From contig JAEUKK010000152.1 in the NCBI GenBank assembly GCA_016792625.1, forward strand, positions 1-64,000: 64,000 nucleotides of DNA, in the 5' to 3' direction. The position numbers and the translations under genes are program-made. This document shows positions 1-9,391 of the stretch, one piece after another. Position 1 is the stretch's first letter. Each line of letters begins with the position of its first letter. The DNA is from Deltaproteobacteria bacterium (GTDB taxonomy: Bacteria; Myxococcota_A; UBA796; UBA2385). The notes beneath the pieces were generated by a model that saw only the letters and a list, made by a program, of their open reading frames with translations, was not told the origin of the DNA and ran no database searches.

Positions 1-970
1 GGCGCACGAGGTGCGCGTAGTCGGCGTAGTCCTCTGGTTTCAGCCCCACACCCGCCGCCGGGTCGACCAGCGACGCGCCCGCCGCCTGCGCGACGGCGGC
101 CCGCGCGGCCTCGGCGGCGGCCGGCCCCCCGGGGTCGCCCTGGGCCGCCTCGGCCACCACCCGGGGGTTGCGCGGGGCGGCCACCAGCAGCACCGCGCCG
201 CCGCGCGCGCGCAGTGCTTCGACGAGATCAACGTAGAGCGCGGTGTTTCGATGGCTCTCGGCGGGGAGGTCGGCCCACCAGCCGGCCAGCCGCCGCGCCC
301 AGCGGAGGTAGTCGGCCGGACGGGCTGGGGCGAGGGCCTCGACCTGGTGCTGGATGGGCAGGGGTGCGGGCCCCCGGCGGAGCAGGGTCGACAGCCGGGC
401 GAGGAAGAAGCCGGGGTGGCGCAGCGCCAGCGCCGCGGACCGGCGCGGGGGGCGCAGGCCGGCGCGCGCGGCCGCGGCGTCTTGGGCGGGGCTGTCTAGC
501 GGGAGGCGGGGCCGGTCGAGCAGGGCCTGGGCCTCGGCCGCGCCTAGGCTGAGGTTGCGCTCGGACAGCTCGAGCAGGGTCAAGCGCCCCGGATCGACGG
601 GCAGGTGCTCGACAAGCACGAGCAGCTCGAGGTGGCTCAGGCCGCCGGCCGTCCACAGCGCGGCCACAGGCGCCCCCGCGGCGGTGGCGAGGGCCGCCGG
701 GTCGGCGATGGCCTCGCGCAGGGCCGAGCTGCCCAGCACCACCACCGCGCCGGGCGGCGGGGGCGGCCGCAGGGCGGCAGCGGTCAAAAAGGCGTAGTCA
801 TCGACCGGATCGACCGCGAGGCGGCCCGAGCGCAGCAGGTCTTCGTCGGCCGCGCGCAGCCCGAGCAGCAGGGTGAGCGCGGCGGTGAGCGCGGCGAGGC
901 CCAGTGAGAGGCCCGACGGGCGGAGCAGGCCCGTGCGCAGGCCGGCGATGAAGCCAGGGACCGGGCTCAC
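1..970 (-). CDS. SGNH/DltD-like membrane-anchored hydrolase (3' end outside window)
   Basis: The reading frame opens at a GTG at 970 that overlaps the TGA of the upstream oxygenase (GTGA), and stays open to the window edge, so the C-terminus is missing. One hydrophobic segment near residues 18-34 suggests membrane anchoring or a signal. After it come VVVLGSSALREA, which looks like the nucleophile block of SGNH hydrolases (Gly-Ser-Ser), and much later DYADYAHL, which fits the Asp-x-x-His block. This order resembles DltD/AlgX-like or DUF1574-like proteins that act on cell-envelope acyl groups. The family call is inferred from these two motifs and the membrane anchor; the substrate is unknown. 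Overlap with the oxygenase gene implies one transcript. Confidence 0.6.
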   Translation of the reverse strand, partial: MSPVPGFIAGLRTGLLRPSGLSLGLAALTAALTLLLGLRAADEDLLRSGRLAVDPVDDYAFLTAAALRPPPPPGAVVVLGSSALREAIADPAALATAAGAPVAALWTAGGLSHLELLVLVEHLPVDPGRLTLLELSERNLSLGAAEAQALLDRPRLPLDSPAQDAAAARAGLRPPRRSAALALRHPGFFLARLSTLLRRGPAPLPIQHQVEALAPARPADYLRWARRLAGWWADLPAESHRNTALYVDLVEALRARGGAVLLVAAPRNPRVVAEAAQGDPGGPAAAEAARAAVAQAAGASLVDPAAGVGLKPEDYADYAHLVR

Positions 971-1938
971 GCCGGCCACCCGCCCATGCCGACCAGCACC
1001 GCCCGGGGCCCGGTGAAGGGCGCGCGGCCGTGGGCCACGCGCAGGTTGTCGACCAGCAGCAGGTCACCCGCCACCCAGGGCCGCAGGCGCGCGTGCGCCC
1101 ACTCGGCGGCCCGCGCCGCCTCGATGAGCGCGTCGTCGATCGGCGCGCCGCCCGCCCAGCGCACGTCGGTGGGCAGGGCGTCGGCCCCCACCGCCGCCCG
1201 CAGGCGCAGGCCCGCCGCCCCGAGGTGGCTGGGGTGCCAGAGCGTGGCCTGGTGCCGCCAGCAGAGCGCGCCGGTGCGGGGGTGCGGCTGGAGCGCCGGT
1301 CGCAGCTGCTCGACCAGCAGGCCGCCGTCGGCGGTCCACTCGAAGGTGGCACCGTCGGCGGCCAAGGTGGCCTCGACGGCGGCCCGGTCGTCGGTCTCGA
1401 AGTGCGCCTGCCAGGACTTGCCCAGGCCAAAGCCGCCGTGCATGCGCTTGCGGTAACAAAGTGAGCGACCGCGAAAGCTGTCAATGACCTCTGGTGGGCC
1501 ATCTTCGACGAAGCGCGCGCCGTCGAGCAGCGGCGTCTCACCGCCGGCCGCGGCGGGCTGCGCGCAGAGAAAGCTGAGCAGGGCCGGGGGCGCGGCGCGG
1601 TAGCTCAGCTCGTGGTGCAGCGGGATGGTCGCGGCGGCCGGGTAGGCGGTCGAGGTGTAGATCTGCCCAAAGAGACGGGTGCGGGGCGATTGCCCCTCGG
1701 TGTAGGGCTGGGGCTCGACGCCCAGGGCGCGCAGGGCCGCGTCGAGCTCTGCAGGCGCGCGCAGGGGCGTGGCGGGGATCAGCGCCGCGCCCGCCGCGGT
1801 GATCGTGGCGAGCAGCTCAGCCCGCGCGCCGGCCAGCGCGGCGAGGCACGCGGACCCATCCGACCAAACCGCGCCATGCAGCAGGGGGACCGCCGCAGGC
1901 AGCGCAGGGTTCGGCGCGGAGGGGGGGGGACCGAGCAT
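967..1938 (-). CDS. TauD/TfdA-like Fe(II)/2-oxoglutarate oxygenase
   Basis: A 323-residue protein. The pattern PLHHELSYR supplies the His-x-Glu iron ligands, and VAHGRAPFTGPR near the C-terminus supplies the distal His and the Arg expected to bind 2-oxoglutarate, as in the TauD/TfdA family. WQAHFET and LCWRHQATLWH lie between them, as in larger members. A longer frame exists to 2028, but it would run into the gene ending at 1982, so I take the ATG at 1938 (MLGPPPSAPN). The substrate cannot be read from the sequence; members hydroxylate or decarboxylate small molecules, often in specialised metabolism. Its stop overlaps the GTG of the SGNH-like gene, which suggests a shared operon. Confidence 0.75.
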   Translation of the reverse strand: MLGPPPSAPNPALPAAVPLLHGAVWSDGSACLAALAGARAELLATITAAGAALIPATPLRAPAELDAALRALGVEPQPYTEGQSPRTRLFGQIYTSTAYPAAATIPLHHELSYRAAPPALLSFLCAQPAAAGGETPLLDGARFVEDGPPEVIDSFRGRSLCYRKRMHGGFGLGKSWQAHFETDDRAAVEATLAADGATFEWTADGGLLVEQLRPALQPHPRTGALCWRHQATLWHPSHLGAAGLRLRAAVGADALPTDVRWAGGAPIDDALIEAARAAEWAHARLRPWVAGDLLLVDNLRVAHGRAPFTGPRAVLVGMGGWPA

Positions 1939-1981
1939 CCCGCCACTGTAGCGGGAGCGGGCCGCCGCGCGAAGGCCTCGC

Positions 1982-2407
1982 TCAGCCCTCGCCCTCGAGA
2001 GCGGCGCGCTGGCGGTCTTCTTGCTCACGCAGCTCGGGGGTCATGGCCTCGCCGAAGTCCTCGGCCGAGAAGACCCGCCGGAGCTCGAGCTCGGCCACCT
2101 CTCCGGGCATGGGGTGCGGGCAGCGCCGGGCCCAGGCCACGGCCTCCTCCATGGAGGCGACCTCCCACAGCCAGAAGCCAGCCACGAGGCCGGGGATCGG
2201 GAAGGGGCCCGCCTCTTCGGTCACCGCGCCGTCGGCGAGGCGCAGGCGCAGGGCGCTGCCCGAGGGGTGCAGGCCCTCGCCGCCCTTGAGCACGCCGGCG
2301 GCGAGCAGCTCGTCGTTGTAGTTGCCCATCGCGACCAGCAGCTCTTCGCTGGGCATCGTGCCCGCCTCGGACTGGGGGGTCGCCTTGATCATGACCATCA
2401 CGCGCAT
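1982..2407 (-). CDS. YCII/DGPF-family protein
   Basis: A 141-residue cytoplasmic protein beginning MRVMVMIKATPQSEAG, the usual opening of YCII-related (DGPF) proteins. GLHPSG, the strand LRLRLADG, and the segment AGFWLWEVASMEEAVAWARRC also match the ferredoxin-like fold of this family. The ATG at 2407 is preceded by GGAG at good spacing. Family members are small putative enzymes often found beside ECF sigma factors; no sigma factor gene is visible here. The gene lies just upstream of the oxygenase on the same strand and is divergent from the membrane/propeller gene at 2529. Confidence 0.8.
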   Translation of the reverse strand: MRVMVMIKATPQSEAGTMPSEELLVAMGNYNDELLAAGVLKGGEGLHPSGSALRLRLADGAVTEEAGPFPIPGLVAGFWLWEVASMEEAVAWARRCPHPMPGEVAELELRRVFSAEDFGEAMTPELREQEDRQRAALEGEG

Positions 2408-2528
2408 GTTTTGCTCCGGTGGAGGGGGGCTGTGCGCTCCGCACATCGGGCGGCAGCCTCGGCCGCCAGGGCGGCGCTCCTACCCGCTCGGCGCGCGCGC
2501 GGCGTAGGCTGACCGGCGGGAGGGCCCG

Positions 2529-4145
2529 ATGGCCAAGACCGCCGCGCCGCGGCCCGCAGCTCGTGTGCTCATCGCCTGGACTGGCGTCCAGCTGCTGATC
2601 TTGCCCGTGCTCCTGCTGCTCGCCGCGCTCTTGGGCCACAGCCCGGGTGAGGCCGCCGCGCTGCTGCTCACGCGCCTGCCCTACCCGCACGGCACGGTGA
2701 AATTTGTGCTGGAGAGCAGCCAGGGCCTGCTGCTCAAGCAGCGTGAGCTGCTCGCCGCCCTGCCGCTGGCCTTGGCGGCCGGGCTCTGGCCGCGGGGCGC
2801 GCCGACCGGCCGCTGGATCGCCGGGCTGCTGGCGCTGCTCGCGCTGGCCCTCTCGCACCGCTTCGGGGTCTGGCCCGCGATCATCGCCCTGCCCCTGATC
2901 ACCCTCGCCGGCGAGGTCGAGCCGGCCGCCCTCGCCCGCCTGCGCCCGCTCATCTGGGCCCCGCTGGCGCCGCTCTGGGCGCCGGCCCCCTGGGCGGCCG
3001 CGCTGGGCCTGCCGCCCGCCGCCCGCCGGGCGCTCGCTGGGGCGGCGGCCGTCGGCCTGCTGCTGCTCTCGGCCTGGGCGGAGTGCCTCGCCGGCTACCG
3101 CGCGGTGCGGGACGGGCTCGAGCGCTGGCCAGCGGAGCTGCTCGACCCGCGCATCCGGGTGCTCGCGCACTCTCCGCCGGGGGTGCGCGCCGATTGGCAC
3201 GGCGTTCAGATCGTTGGCGACCACGCCATTGTCGTGGGGGAGACCCGGCCCCGCCTCGTGGCCCTGCCCCTGGACGTGGGCCGGCCGGTGGTCGAGCACA
3301 GCCTCGGCCCGCGCTGGGGCCCCGAGAGCGCGGCCCCCCTCGACGCCGACACCGACCCCGAGAGCGGGCTCACCTGGGTCATCTCGGGCGCGCGCACGCT
3401 GAGCGAGCTGCGGTGGACGGGCGCGGCATTTGCTCCGGTGCGGGAGATCGCCCTCCCCGCGCCGATCTCCTACGCCTATGTGCGGCGGGCGGGCCGGCGC
3501 CTCATCCTGGCCAGCGTGCAGACCGCCGGGCCGAGCCCCCGCCTCGTGATCAGCGGCCAGCTGCCCTCCCTCGACGACCTCCGCGCGGTTGAGCTCGCCG
3601 AGCCGCAGCCCGGCGGCCGCCCGCGCCCCATCCCCATGCCCCGCGAGGTCGTCTACGCCCCGCCCATCGACGCGCTCGTCGTGGCGCCCGACTTTGGGCC
3701 CCGGCTCTACACCGCGGGCCTGAGCGACGGCGCCGCGCTGCCCTGGCTGCCGGTGCCCACCCTCGACGGGAAGATGATCTGGGCCCCAGAGCTCGGCCGC
3801 ATCGCGCTGGCCCTGCCCAACCGGGCGACCCTGTGGTTCATCGACCCGGTGACGGGGGCGGTGGACTGGGAGGTGCCGACCCAGCCGGGCGTGCGCGCGG
3901 TCGCGGTGGACGCGGACCGCGGCCTGCTGGTGACCGCCTCGGTGCTCACCGGGCAGATCTGGGTCCAAGACCTGCGCAGCGGCGCGGTCTGCGACCGCCT
4001 GGGCACGGTGATGCCGATGGCGCGGGAGCTGGCCCTCTCGCCGACCCGGGGCGAGGGCGTGCTGACCACCTGGGCGTCGGTCTACCAGTTCCCCTACACC
4101 TGCGGGCGCCCTCTGCCCGCGGGCCAGGGGGCGAAAATACCGTGA
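2529..4145 (+). CDS. Membrane protein with C-terminal beta-propeller-like domain
   Basis: 538 residues. The N-terminal 190 or so residues contain about five hydrophobic stretches (first VLIAWTGVQLLILPVLLLLA), so the protein is integral to the inner membrane. The rest, about residues 215-530, is soluble with repeating beta-rich blocks ending in patterns such as LWFIDPVTGAVDWEV and IWVQDLRSGAVCD, which look like NHL/WD/YVTN-type propeller blades. No catalytic residues were recognised. Its TGA overlaps the GTG of the methyltransferase gene by four bases, so the two are probably translated together. Confidence 0.6.
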   Translation: MAKTAAPRPAARVLIAWTGVQLLILPVLLLLAALLGHSPGEAAALLLTRLPYPHGTVKFVLESSQGLLLKQRELLAALPLALAAGLWPRGAPTGRWIAGLLALLALALSHRFGVWPAIIALPLITLAGEVEPAALARLRPLIWAPLAPLWAPAPWAAALGLPPAARRALAGAAAVGLLLLSAWAECLAGYRAVRDGLERWPAELLDPRIRVLAHSPPGVRADWHGVQIVGDHAIVVGETRPRLVALPLDVGRPVVEHSLGPRWGPESAAPLDADTDPESGLTWVISGARTLSELRWTGAAFAPVREIALPAPISYAYVRRAGRRLILASVQTAGPSPRLVISGQLPSLDDLRAVELAEPQPGGRPRPIPMPREVVYAPPIDALVVAPDFGPRLYTAGLSDGAALPWLPVPTLDGKMIWAPELGRIALALPNRATLWFIDPVTGAVDWEVPTQPGVRAVAVDADRGLLVTASVLTGQIWVQDLRSGAVCDRLGTVMPMARELALSPTRGEGVLTTWASVYQFPYTCGRPLPAGQGAKIP

Positions 4146-4792
4146 GTGACGCCAACCCGACCGAGGGCGCGACGCTCACCCGCGCGCTGCGGCGCATCAT
4201 GAGCGCGCCGGTGGGCCGGGCCCGGGCCTACAGCCTGCTGCAGCGTACGGTCGGCCAAGAGCGCCTGCTCCAGCGCTTTGTGACCGAGGCCTTGGCCCTG
4301 CGCCCGGGGGACCGGGTGCTCGACGTGGGCTGCGGGCCCGCCGACGTGCTCGCCGCCTTGCCCGCGGGGGTGCGCTACACCGGGCTCGAGCCCCACCCGC
4401 CCTACCTCGCCGGGGCCCAGCGGCGTTTTGGGCCCGCCGCCGACCTGCGCGGCGCGCGCGTCGAGGACCTGCCCGCCGACGCGGTCTTTGAGCGCGTGCT
4501 CCTGATGGGCGTGCTGCACCACCTGCCCGACCCCGAGGCGCTGGCCCTGCTGCGGGCCTGCCTCGGTCGTCGGGCGCCGGGCGGCGCGCTGGTGGCCCTC
4601 GAGCCCTGCCCGCGACCCGGGCGGGGCTGGGTGGAGCAGCAGCTCTATGCCATTGATCGAGGTCGTTTCGTGCGGTCGGAGGAGGCGCTGCGCGCGCTGG
4701 TCACCTCTGTGGCCCCGCAGGCTGACTTCGACGTGTGGGAGGGCATGCTGCGCGTCCCCTACACCTATATGCTCGTGTCGCTCCGCCGCTGA
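4142..4792 (+). CDS. Class I SAM-dependent methyltransferase
   Basis: 216 residues from a GTG at 4142 overlapping the previous stop (GTGA). VLDVGCGPADVLAAL is the glycine-rich SAM-binding motif I, YTGLEPH fits motif II with an acidic residue for the ribose, and VLLMGVLHHLPDPEALALL is the post-motif typical of Methyltransf_11/25 proteins. The C-terminus (WVEQQLYAIDRGRFVRS) is typical of small-molecule methyltransferases. The substrate is unknown. A longer in-frame extension upstream runs inside the neighbouring gene and is rejected because the coupled GTG gives a family-sized protein. Confidence 0.8.
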   Translation: MSDANPTEGATLTRALRRIMSAPVGRARAYSLLQRTVGQERLLQRFVTEALALRPGDRVLDVGCGPADVLAALPAGVRYTGLEPHPPYLAGAQRRFGPAADLRGARVEDLPADAVFERVLLMGVLHHLPDPEALALLRACLGRRAPGGALVALEPCPRPGRGWVEQQLYAIDRGRFVRSEEALRALVTSVAPQADFDVWEGMLRVPYTYMLVSLRR

Positions 4793-4879
4793 GCACAGGT
4801 TTGCTCCGCGCCGGCGCGGACATCTGGTGACAAGCGGCCGCCCCGTGGTAGCTTGTCAGGGCCACGTCAGGAGCGCCCC

Positions 4880-5869
4880 GTGCCCCGCCCGAACCACCCA
4901 TCCCCGGCCCTCCGCTGCGCCGCGCTCCTGGCCCTCGGGGCCTGCGCCGCGCCGGGCGCCGCGGGCTCGAAGGCCGAGGGTGGGGCGGGCGCCGCAGAGC
5001 TGGCCGCCGCAGACAGCGCCGCCGCCTTCGTGCTCGAGGGCGAGCCGACCGCCTATGCGCCCGCGCTCGCCGACGCCGACCCGCCCGCGCCCCTGGCCGC
5101 CGCGGCTGTGGCCGATGGGCTGCAGCGGCTGATCGACCACCTGCACGCGCTCGACCCGCTGGTGCACCACGACGCCTACACCGCGATGTTTTGGGGCTAC
5201 GCCGACCCCGAGAACGGCTGCCCCGAGATGGGCGAGCACAACGGGATGGACCTCTGGCGTGACGAGTGCGAGACCTGGAGCGGCGCGCGCTTCGATGGCT
5301 TCAACCTCAACGTGCGCGCCGGTGGCTGGGTGGATGGCCCGCTCAGCGTGCTGACCTATGACTGGGTCACCGGTCACAGCACGATCACCTCTCCCGAGGG
5401 GGTGTTTTTTCAGAGCTTCGGCGATGTTGACCTCCGTGTGGCTGACCACTCGGGCGGCTTTCGGGTGTGGGACGGCTTCGTCTTCGGCGACTTCGTATGG
5501 GAAGACCCGAGCGCGGCGGGCACCTGGGTGCAGCAGCCGACCAGCCACGAGGTCTACTTCCTCTACGAGCGCCACAGCGCCCACCGCACGGCCCGCCTCG
5601 ACGGCAGCCTGACCCAGCTCGAAGGGCCGATCCTCGCCGCGACCTTCGCGGGCTTGTCGTTGAGCTCGGCGACCGGGGCCTGCGCCGCCGAGCCCAGCGG
5701 CAGCCTCGACCTGCGCGACACCGAGGGGCGCTGGTACACCCTCGGTTTGGGGGATGGGGTCTGCGACGGCTGCGCCCGCTACAGCCTCGATGGCGTCGAG
5801 CTCGGCGAGGTCTGCGCCGACTGGTCGGCCCTCACCACCTGGGAGAGCTGGCCATGGGCCCGCGAGTGA
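4880..5869 (+). CDS. Lipoprotein of the DUF1501 module, copy 1
   Basis: 329 residues. An AGGAG eight bases upstream supports the GTG at 4880. The N-terminus has a signal peptide ending in a lipobox (LALGACAA), so the mature protein is probably a lipid-anchored envelope protein. The body is rich in Trp, Tyr and Asp and looks beta-structured (GFNLNVRAGGWVDGPLSVL). The C-terminus, with Cys pairs in CDGCARY and the ending GEVCADW...WPW, recurs in the lipoprotein at 9388-10347, so the two are paralogues. No known domain was recognised. It starts the long module and its stop overlaps the next gene by 16 bases. Confidence 0.7.
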   Translation: MPRPNHPSPALRCAALLALGACAAPGAAGSKAEGGAGAAELAAADSAAAFVLEGEPTAYAPALADADPPAPLAAAAVADGLQRLIDHLHALDPLVHHDAYTAMFWGYADPENGCPEMGEHNGMDLWRDECETWSGARFDGFNLNVRAGGWVDGPLSVLTYDWVTGHSTITSPEGVFFQSFGDVDLRVADHSGGFRVWDGFVFGDFVWEDPSAAGTWVQQPTSHEVYFLYERHSAHRTARLDGSLTQLEGPILAATFAGLSLSSATGACAAEPSGSLDLRDTEGRWYTLGLGDGVCDGCARYSLDGVELGEVCADWSALTTWESWPWARE

Positions 5870-7590
5870 CCCGCTGCGCCCCCCTCCGCGGCCCCCGCAT
5901 CCTCCGCGGCCTTCGCAGCCTCCGCGGCCTTCGCGTCCTCCGCAGCCTCGCCCTCGCCGCGCTGGTCGCCTGCGGGGCTGAGCGCGCGGGGGGCAAGGCC
6001 GACGACGGCGCCGATCCCGCGCCGCAGGCCGAGGCCGAGCGCGACCGCGCCGTGCGCCTGCTGTCGCGGGCCAGCCTCGACCTGCGCGGCCACCGCCCGA
6101 CCTTGGCCGATCTGCGCGCCGTCGAGGCCGATCCGACCGCTGTAGATGCCCTCGTGCAGGGCTATCTCGACGCGCCGGGCTTCGGGTGGGCCTATGCCGA
6201 GCGCCACGCCGGCGTGTGGCTCACGCCGCTCAACGAGGCCGACTTCGACCAAGCGGCCTACCCGATGGAGGATGAGCTGGCGGTGCTGCGCGCCTTTGGC
6301 GAAGAGCCGCTGCGTGTGCTGGCCGAGGTCGCCGAGAACGACCTTCCCTACACTGATCTGGTGCTCGCAGATTGGACGGTGGCCGACGACTTTCTCGCCC
6401 GGCATTACCCCACCGACTACCCCGACGGGGCCACCGGCTGGCGCCGCGTGCGGTGGACCGATGGGCGCCCGGCCGCTGGGGTGCTCTCCACCAACGGCCT
6501 CTATTGGCGCTACGACTCGACCCAGGCCAACGCCAACCGGGGCCGGGCCAACGCGGTGAGCCGCATCCTCACCTGCCGCGACTACCTCGACAGCGTCATC
6601 GAGGGCGATCGCGACCTCAACCTGCTCGATCAGGCCGCGGTCAACGACGCCCTGCGCAATGACGCGGCCTGCGTGACCTGCCACGCCAGCCTCGACCCCG
6701 TGGCGGCCTACTTTTGGGGCTTCTACAACCACTTCAGCTTCAGCCCCGCCGAACAGTCCACCTACCACGCCGAGCGCGAGCCCCTGTGGGAGGTCTATGG
6801 TGGCGTCGCCCCGGGCTGGTACGGGCAGCCTGGCGACGGCCTGCGCGACCTCGGCTTGCAGATCGCGTCCGACCCCCGCTTCATCGAGTGCGCGGTCGAA
6901 CGGGCGATGGAGCAGCTGCTCGACCGCCCTGCGCACCTCGCCGACACCGAGGCCCTGGTGGTGCACCGCGAGGCGTTTATTGACGGCGGGCTTCGCCTGC
7001 GCGCGCTCGTGGCCAGCGTGCTGCGCGACCCGGCCTACGCCGCCGGCCTCCCGGGCAGCGCCGACAGCCTGCCCGCCGGGCTCGATCCGGCCCGGGCCCC
7101 GGGCCTTCGGCAGCTCCGCGCGGCGCAGCTCGCCCGCACGCTCGAAGAGCTGACCGGCTACCGCCTCGTCGAAGAGCTGCTCGACGTCGTCGCCACCGAC
7201 CTCTACGGGATGCGCAGCCTCAGCGGGGGCCTGGGCCCGAGCTGGGACACCGAGCAGATCGTCGAGCCCACGACCACGGGCGTGCTCGTGCAGCGGCGTC
7301 TGGCTGAGGCCGCCGCCGGCGCGGTCGTGACCGCGGATCTGGACAGCGCGACCCCTCGGCTGCTCCCGGCGGGCGCCGCGTCCCTGCGCGCCGGCGACCC
7401 CGCGATGGCCGCCGCGCTGGTCGACCTGCACCTGCGCCTCTACGGCCGCCGGGTCGCGGCAGACGACCCCGAGATTGACGATTTGGTGTCTCTCTTCGAC
7501 GAGGTCGAGGCCCTGACCGGTAGCAGCCAAACGGCCTGGACCGCCCTGCTGACGGCCATGCTCCGCGACCCCGACCTCCTGCTGTACTGA
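5854..7590 (+). CDS. Cytochrome-associated DUF1549/DUF1592/DUF1588-like lipoprotein, copy 1
   Basis: 578 residues. A GGGAGAG upstream favours the ATG at 5854; a GTG at 5866 is an alternative. The signal sequence ends in the lipobox ALVACG. RASLDLRGHRPTLADL matches the opening of DUF1549/DUF1595-like domains, and NDLPYTDLVLADWTV matches DUF1592. CVTCHASLDPVAAY gives one CxxCH haem site in the DUF1588-type context. Such proteins are found paired with DUF1501 proteins in Planctomycetes and Myxococcota and are thought to act in the envelope; their reaction is not established. The N-terminal region contains a short Arg-Gly-Leu repeat from a tandem DNA repeat at about 5880-5950. Paralogue of 10341-11984. 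Confidence 0.75.
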   Translation: MGPRVTRCAPLRGPRILRGLRSLRGLRVLRSLALAALVACGAERAGGKADDGADPAPQAEAERDRAVRLLSRASLDLRGHRPTLADLRAVEADPTAVDALVQGYLDAPGFGWAYAERHAGVWLTPLNEADFDQAAYPMEDELAVLRAFGEEPLRVLAEVAENDLPYTDLVLADWTVADDFLARHYPTDYPDGATGWRRVRWTDGRPAAGVLSTNGLYWRYDSTQANANRGRANAVSRILTCRDYLDSVIEGDRDLNLLDQAAVNDALRNDAACVTCHASLDPVAAYFWGFYNHFSFSPAEQSTYHAEREPLWEVYGGVAPGWYGQPGDGLRDLGLQIASDPRFIECAVERAMEQLLDRPAHLADTEALVVHREAFIDGGLRLRALVASVLRDPAYAAGLPGSADSLPAGLDPARAPGLRQLRAAQLARTLEELTGYRLVEELLDVVATDLYGMRSLSGGLGPSWDTEQIVEPTTTGVLVQRRLAEAAAGAVVTADLDSATPRLLPAGAASLRAGDPAMAAALVDLHLRLYGRRVAADDPEIDDLVSLFDEVEALTGSSQTAWTALLTAMLRDPDLLLY

Positions 7591-7598
7591 GGCGCGCC

Positions 7599-8942
7599 GT
7601 GCCCCAAGGTGACCGTCTCCTCCGCTCCGCTGCCCGGACGCCGCTGCGCGCCCGCGGCGCCTCGGGCCTGTGGGCAGCCCACCCGACCCGTCGGGCCCTG
7701 CTGCAGGGCGCGGCCTTGGGCGCCGCGGGCCTCAGCCTCTGGCCCGGCGTGGCGCGGGCCAGCGCGCCCGCGCGGGCCGACCTGCGGTTCATCTTCGTCC
7801 GCAACTTCGGCGGCTGGGACCCCACCCGCGTCTTCGCCGCCGACAGCCGGGGGAACGCGGCGGTCTCTTTCGAGGATGAAGCGGCGGTCCGCACGATCGG
7901 CGACCTCCGCTTCATCGAGCACCCCGACCGCCCCTCTGTGTCCACCTTCTTCGAGCGCCACGCGCCCCAGTCCTTGATCCTCAACGGGCTCATCGTGCCC
8001 TCGGTCAACCACCGCTCCTGTGAGCGCATCGCCTACACCGGCAGCAACGCCGAGACGGCGGCCGACTGGCCCACCTTGATCGCCGACGCTGCGGCCACGC
8101 GCTTCGCCCTGCCCCACGTCGTGATCGGCGGGCGCTCGATGCCGGGGCGCCTCGGTCGTTCGGTGGTGCGCATCGGCGCAGAGGGGCAGGTGGGCAAGCT
8201 GCTCGACGGCTCGGTGCTCGCGGGCAGTGACCAAGTGACCCCCGGGCTCGACCCGGCGGCGGCGGCCGCGGTCGAGGCCCACGTGCGCGCCCGGGTGGAC
8301 GGCCTGCGCACCGGCGCCGACCGGGCGGCGGCGCGGGCCTTCGCCGCTGCCCAGGCGGGCGCGCTCGACAAGGCGGCGATCATCGAAGGCCTGGGCGACA
8401 GCGTGGGCTGGACCACCGACGGCACCTTCGCGGGCCAGGTCGACCTCGGGGTGCAGCTGCTCGCCCTCGGCCTCTCCCGCTGTGTGACCCTGAGTTTTGA
8501 GCGCGCGAGCTGGGACAGCCACGAGGCGAACGAGACCAAACAGTCCGACAACTTCGAAGACCTGTTCGCTGGCCTCGCCGAGCTCGCCGAGCTGCTCGAG
8601 CTCACCCCCGGGGTCACGACCCCCACCCTCGCCGAGGAGACCGTCGTGGTCGTCATGTCCGAGATGGGGCGCACCCCCAGCGTCAATGACGACAAGGGCA
8701 AAGACCACTGGGCCCACACCAGCGCGCTGCTGTTTGGTGGGGGCATCGCCGGGGGCCGAACGGTCGGGTCCTTCTCTCCGTTATTTTATGGTGAGGCCCT
8801 CGACCCAGAGACGGGAGAGACCTCGGCCAGCGGGCGGGAGCTGACCCCGGCGGTGGTCGGGAGCACCCTGCTCGCCATCGGCGATGTCGCCGAGGCAGAG
8901 TCCCTCCCAGCTTTTACGCCCATCTGGGGGGTGCTCGAATGA
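7599..8942 (+). CDS. Tat-exported DUF1501 protein, copy 1
   Basis: 447 residues from a GTG at 7599. The N-terminus has a twin-arginine signal (HPTRRALLQGAALG followed by a hydrophobic stretch and an Ala-rich cleavage region), so it should be exported folded. RFIFVRNFGGWDPTRVF, RASWDSHEAN and VVVMSEMGRTPSVNDDKGKD are the hallmark blocks of DUF1501, a family related to alkaline phosphatase/sulfatase folds with probable metal-binding Asp, His and Glu. The substrate is unknown. It follows its cytochrome-like partner by eight bases. The ending overlaps the next gene (ATGA). Paralogue of 12029-13348. Confidence 0.85.
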   Translation: MPQGDRLLRSAARTPLRARGASGLWAAHPTRRALLQGAALGAAGLSLWPGVARASAPARADLRFIFVRNFGGWDPTRVFAADSRGNAAVSFEDEAAVRTIGDLRFIEHPDRPSVSTFFERHAPQSLILNGLIVPSVNHRSCERIAYTGSNAETAADWPTLIADAAATRFALPHVVIGGRSMPGRLGRSVVRIGAEGQVGKLLDGSVLAGSDQVTPGLDPAAAAAVEAHVRARVDGLRTGADRAAARAFAAAQAGALDKAAIIEGLGDSVGWTTDGTFAGQVDLGVQLLALGLSRCVTLSFERASWDSHEANETKQSDNFEDLFAGLAELAELLELTPGVTTPTLAEETVVVVMSEMGRTPSVNDDKGKDHWAHTSALLFGGGIAGGRTVGSFSPLFYGEALDPETGETSASGRELTPAVVGSTLLAIGDVAEAESLPAFTPIWGVLE

Positions 8943-9391
8943 CCCGCCGACGCGGCACCCCGACGCGGACCCCGACCCGGACCCGGACCCCAACCCTGGC
9001 CCTGGCCCTGGCCCTGGGCTGCGGTGCGGAGGAGGGGCCCAAGGGTGCGGTCGGCGAAGACAGCGCCGCCGGGGGCGTGGTCGACAGCGGAGGGGAGGGC
9101 GCGCAGGACACTGGCCCCTGCGCCGAGGTCCCCCTGGTCAACTGGGACACCTTCGGCGCAGGGTTTGTGCTGCACCACTGCCAAGGCTGCCACGCCAGCA
9201 CCACCCCCGACCGCTACGGTGCCCCGCCTGAGGTCACCTTCGACGACAAAGAGCAGACCTGGGCCTGGCGCGACCGCATCCTCGAGCGCTCGGCCGTCGA
9301 CCCGCCCACCATGCCGCCGGCCGGGGGCACCAGCGCCGACGACCGGGTGCGCCTGCGGTGGTGGCTCGAGTGCGCCCCGGAGGGCACGTGA
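8939..9391 (+). CDS. Small one-haem cytochrome c-like lipoprotein
   Basis: 150 residues, ATG overlapping the previous stop (ATGA). The N-terminus has Arg/Thr/Pro repeats encoded by a GGACCC-type microsatellite (about 8957-9020), then a hydrophobic Leu-Ala run ending in a lipobox-like LALGCG. FVLHHCQGCHAST has one CxxCH haem site, and PTMPPAGGTSADDRVRL offers a Met as a possible sixth ligand, as in c-type cytochromes. There is no counterpart in the second module copy. It probably transfers electrons or simply binds haem next to the DUF1501 partners; this role is inferred only from context. Confidence 0.7.
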   Translation: MTRRRGTPTRTPTRTRTPTLALALALGCGAEEGPKGAVGEDSAAGGVVDSGGEGAQDTGPCAEVPLVNWDTFGAGFVLHHCQGCHASTTPDRYGAPPEVTFDDKEQTWAWRDRILERSAVDPPTMPPAGGTSADDRVRLRWWLECAPEGT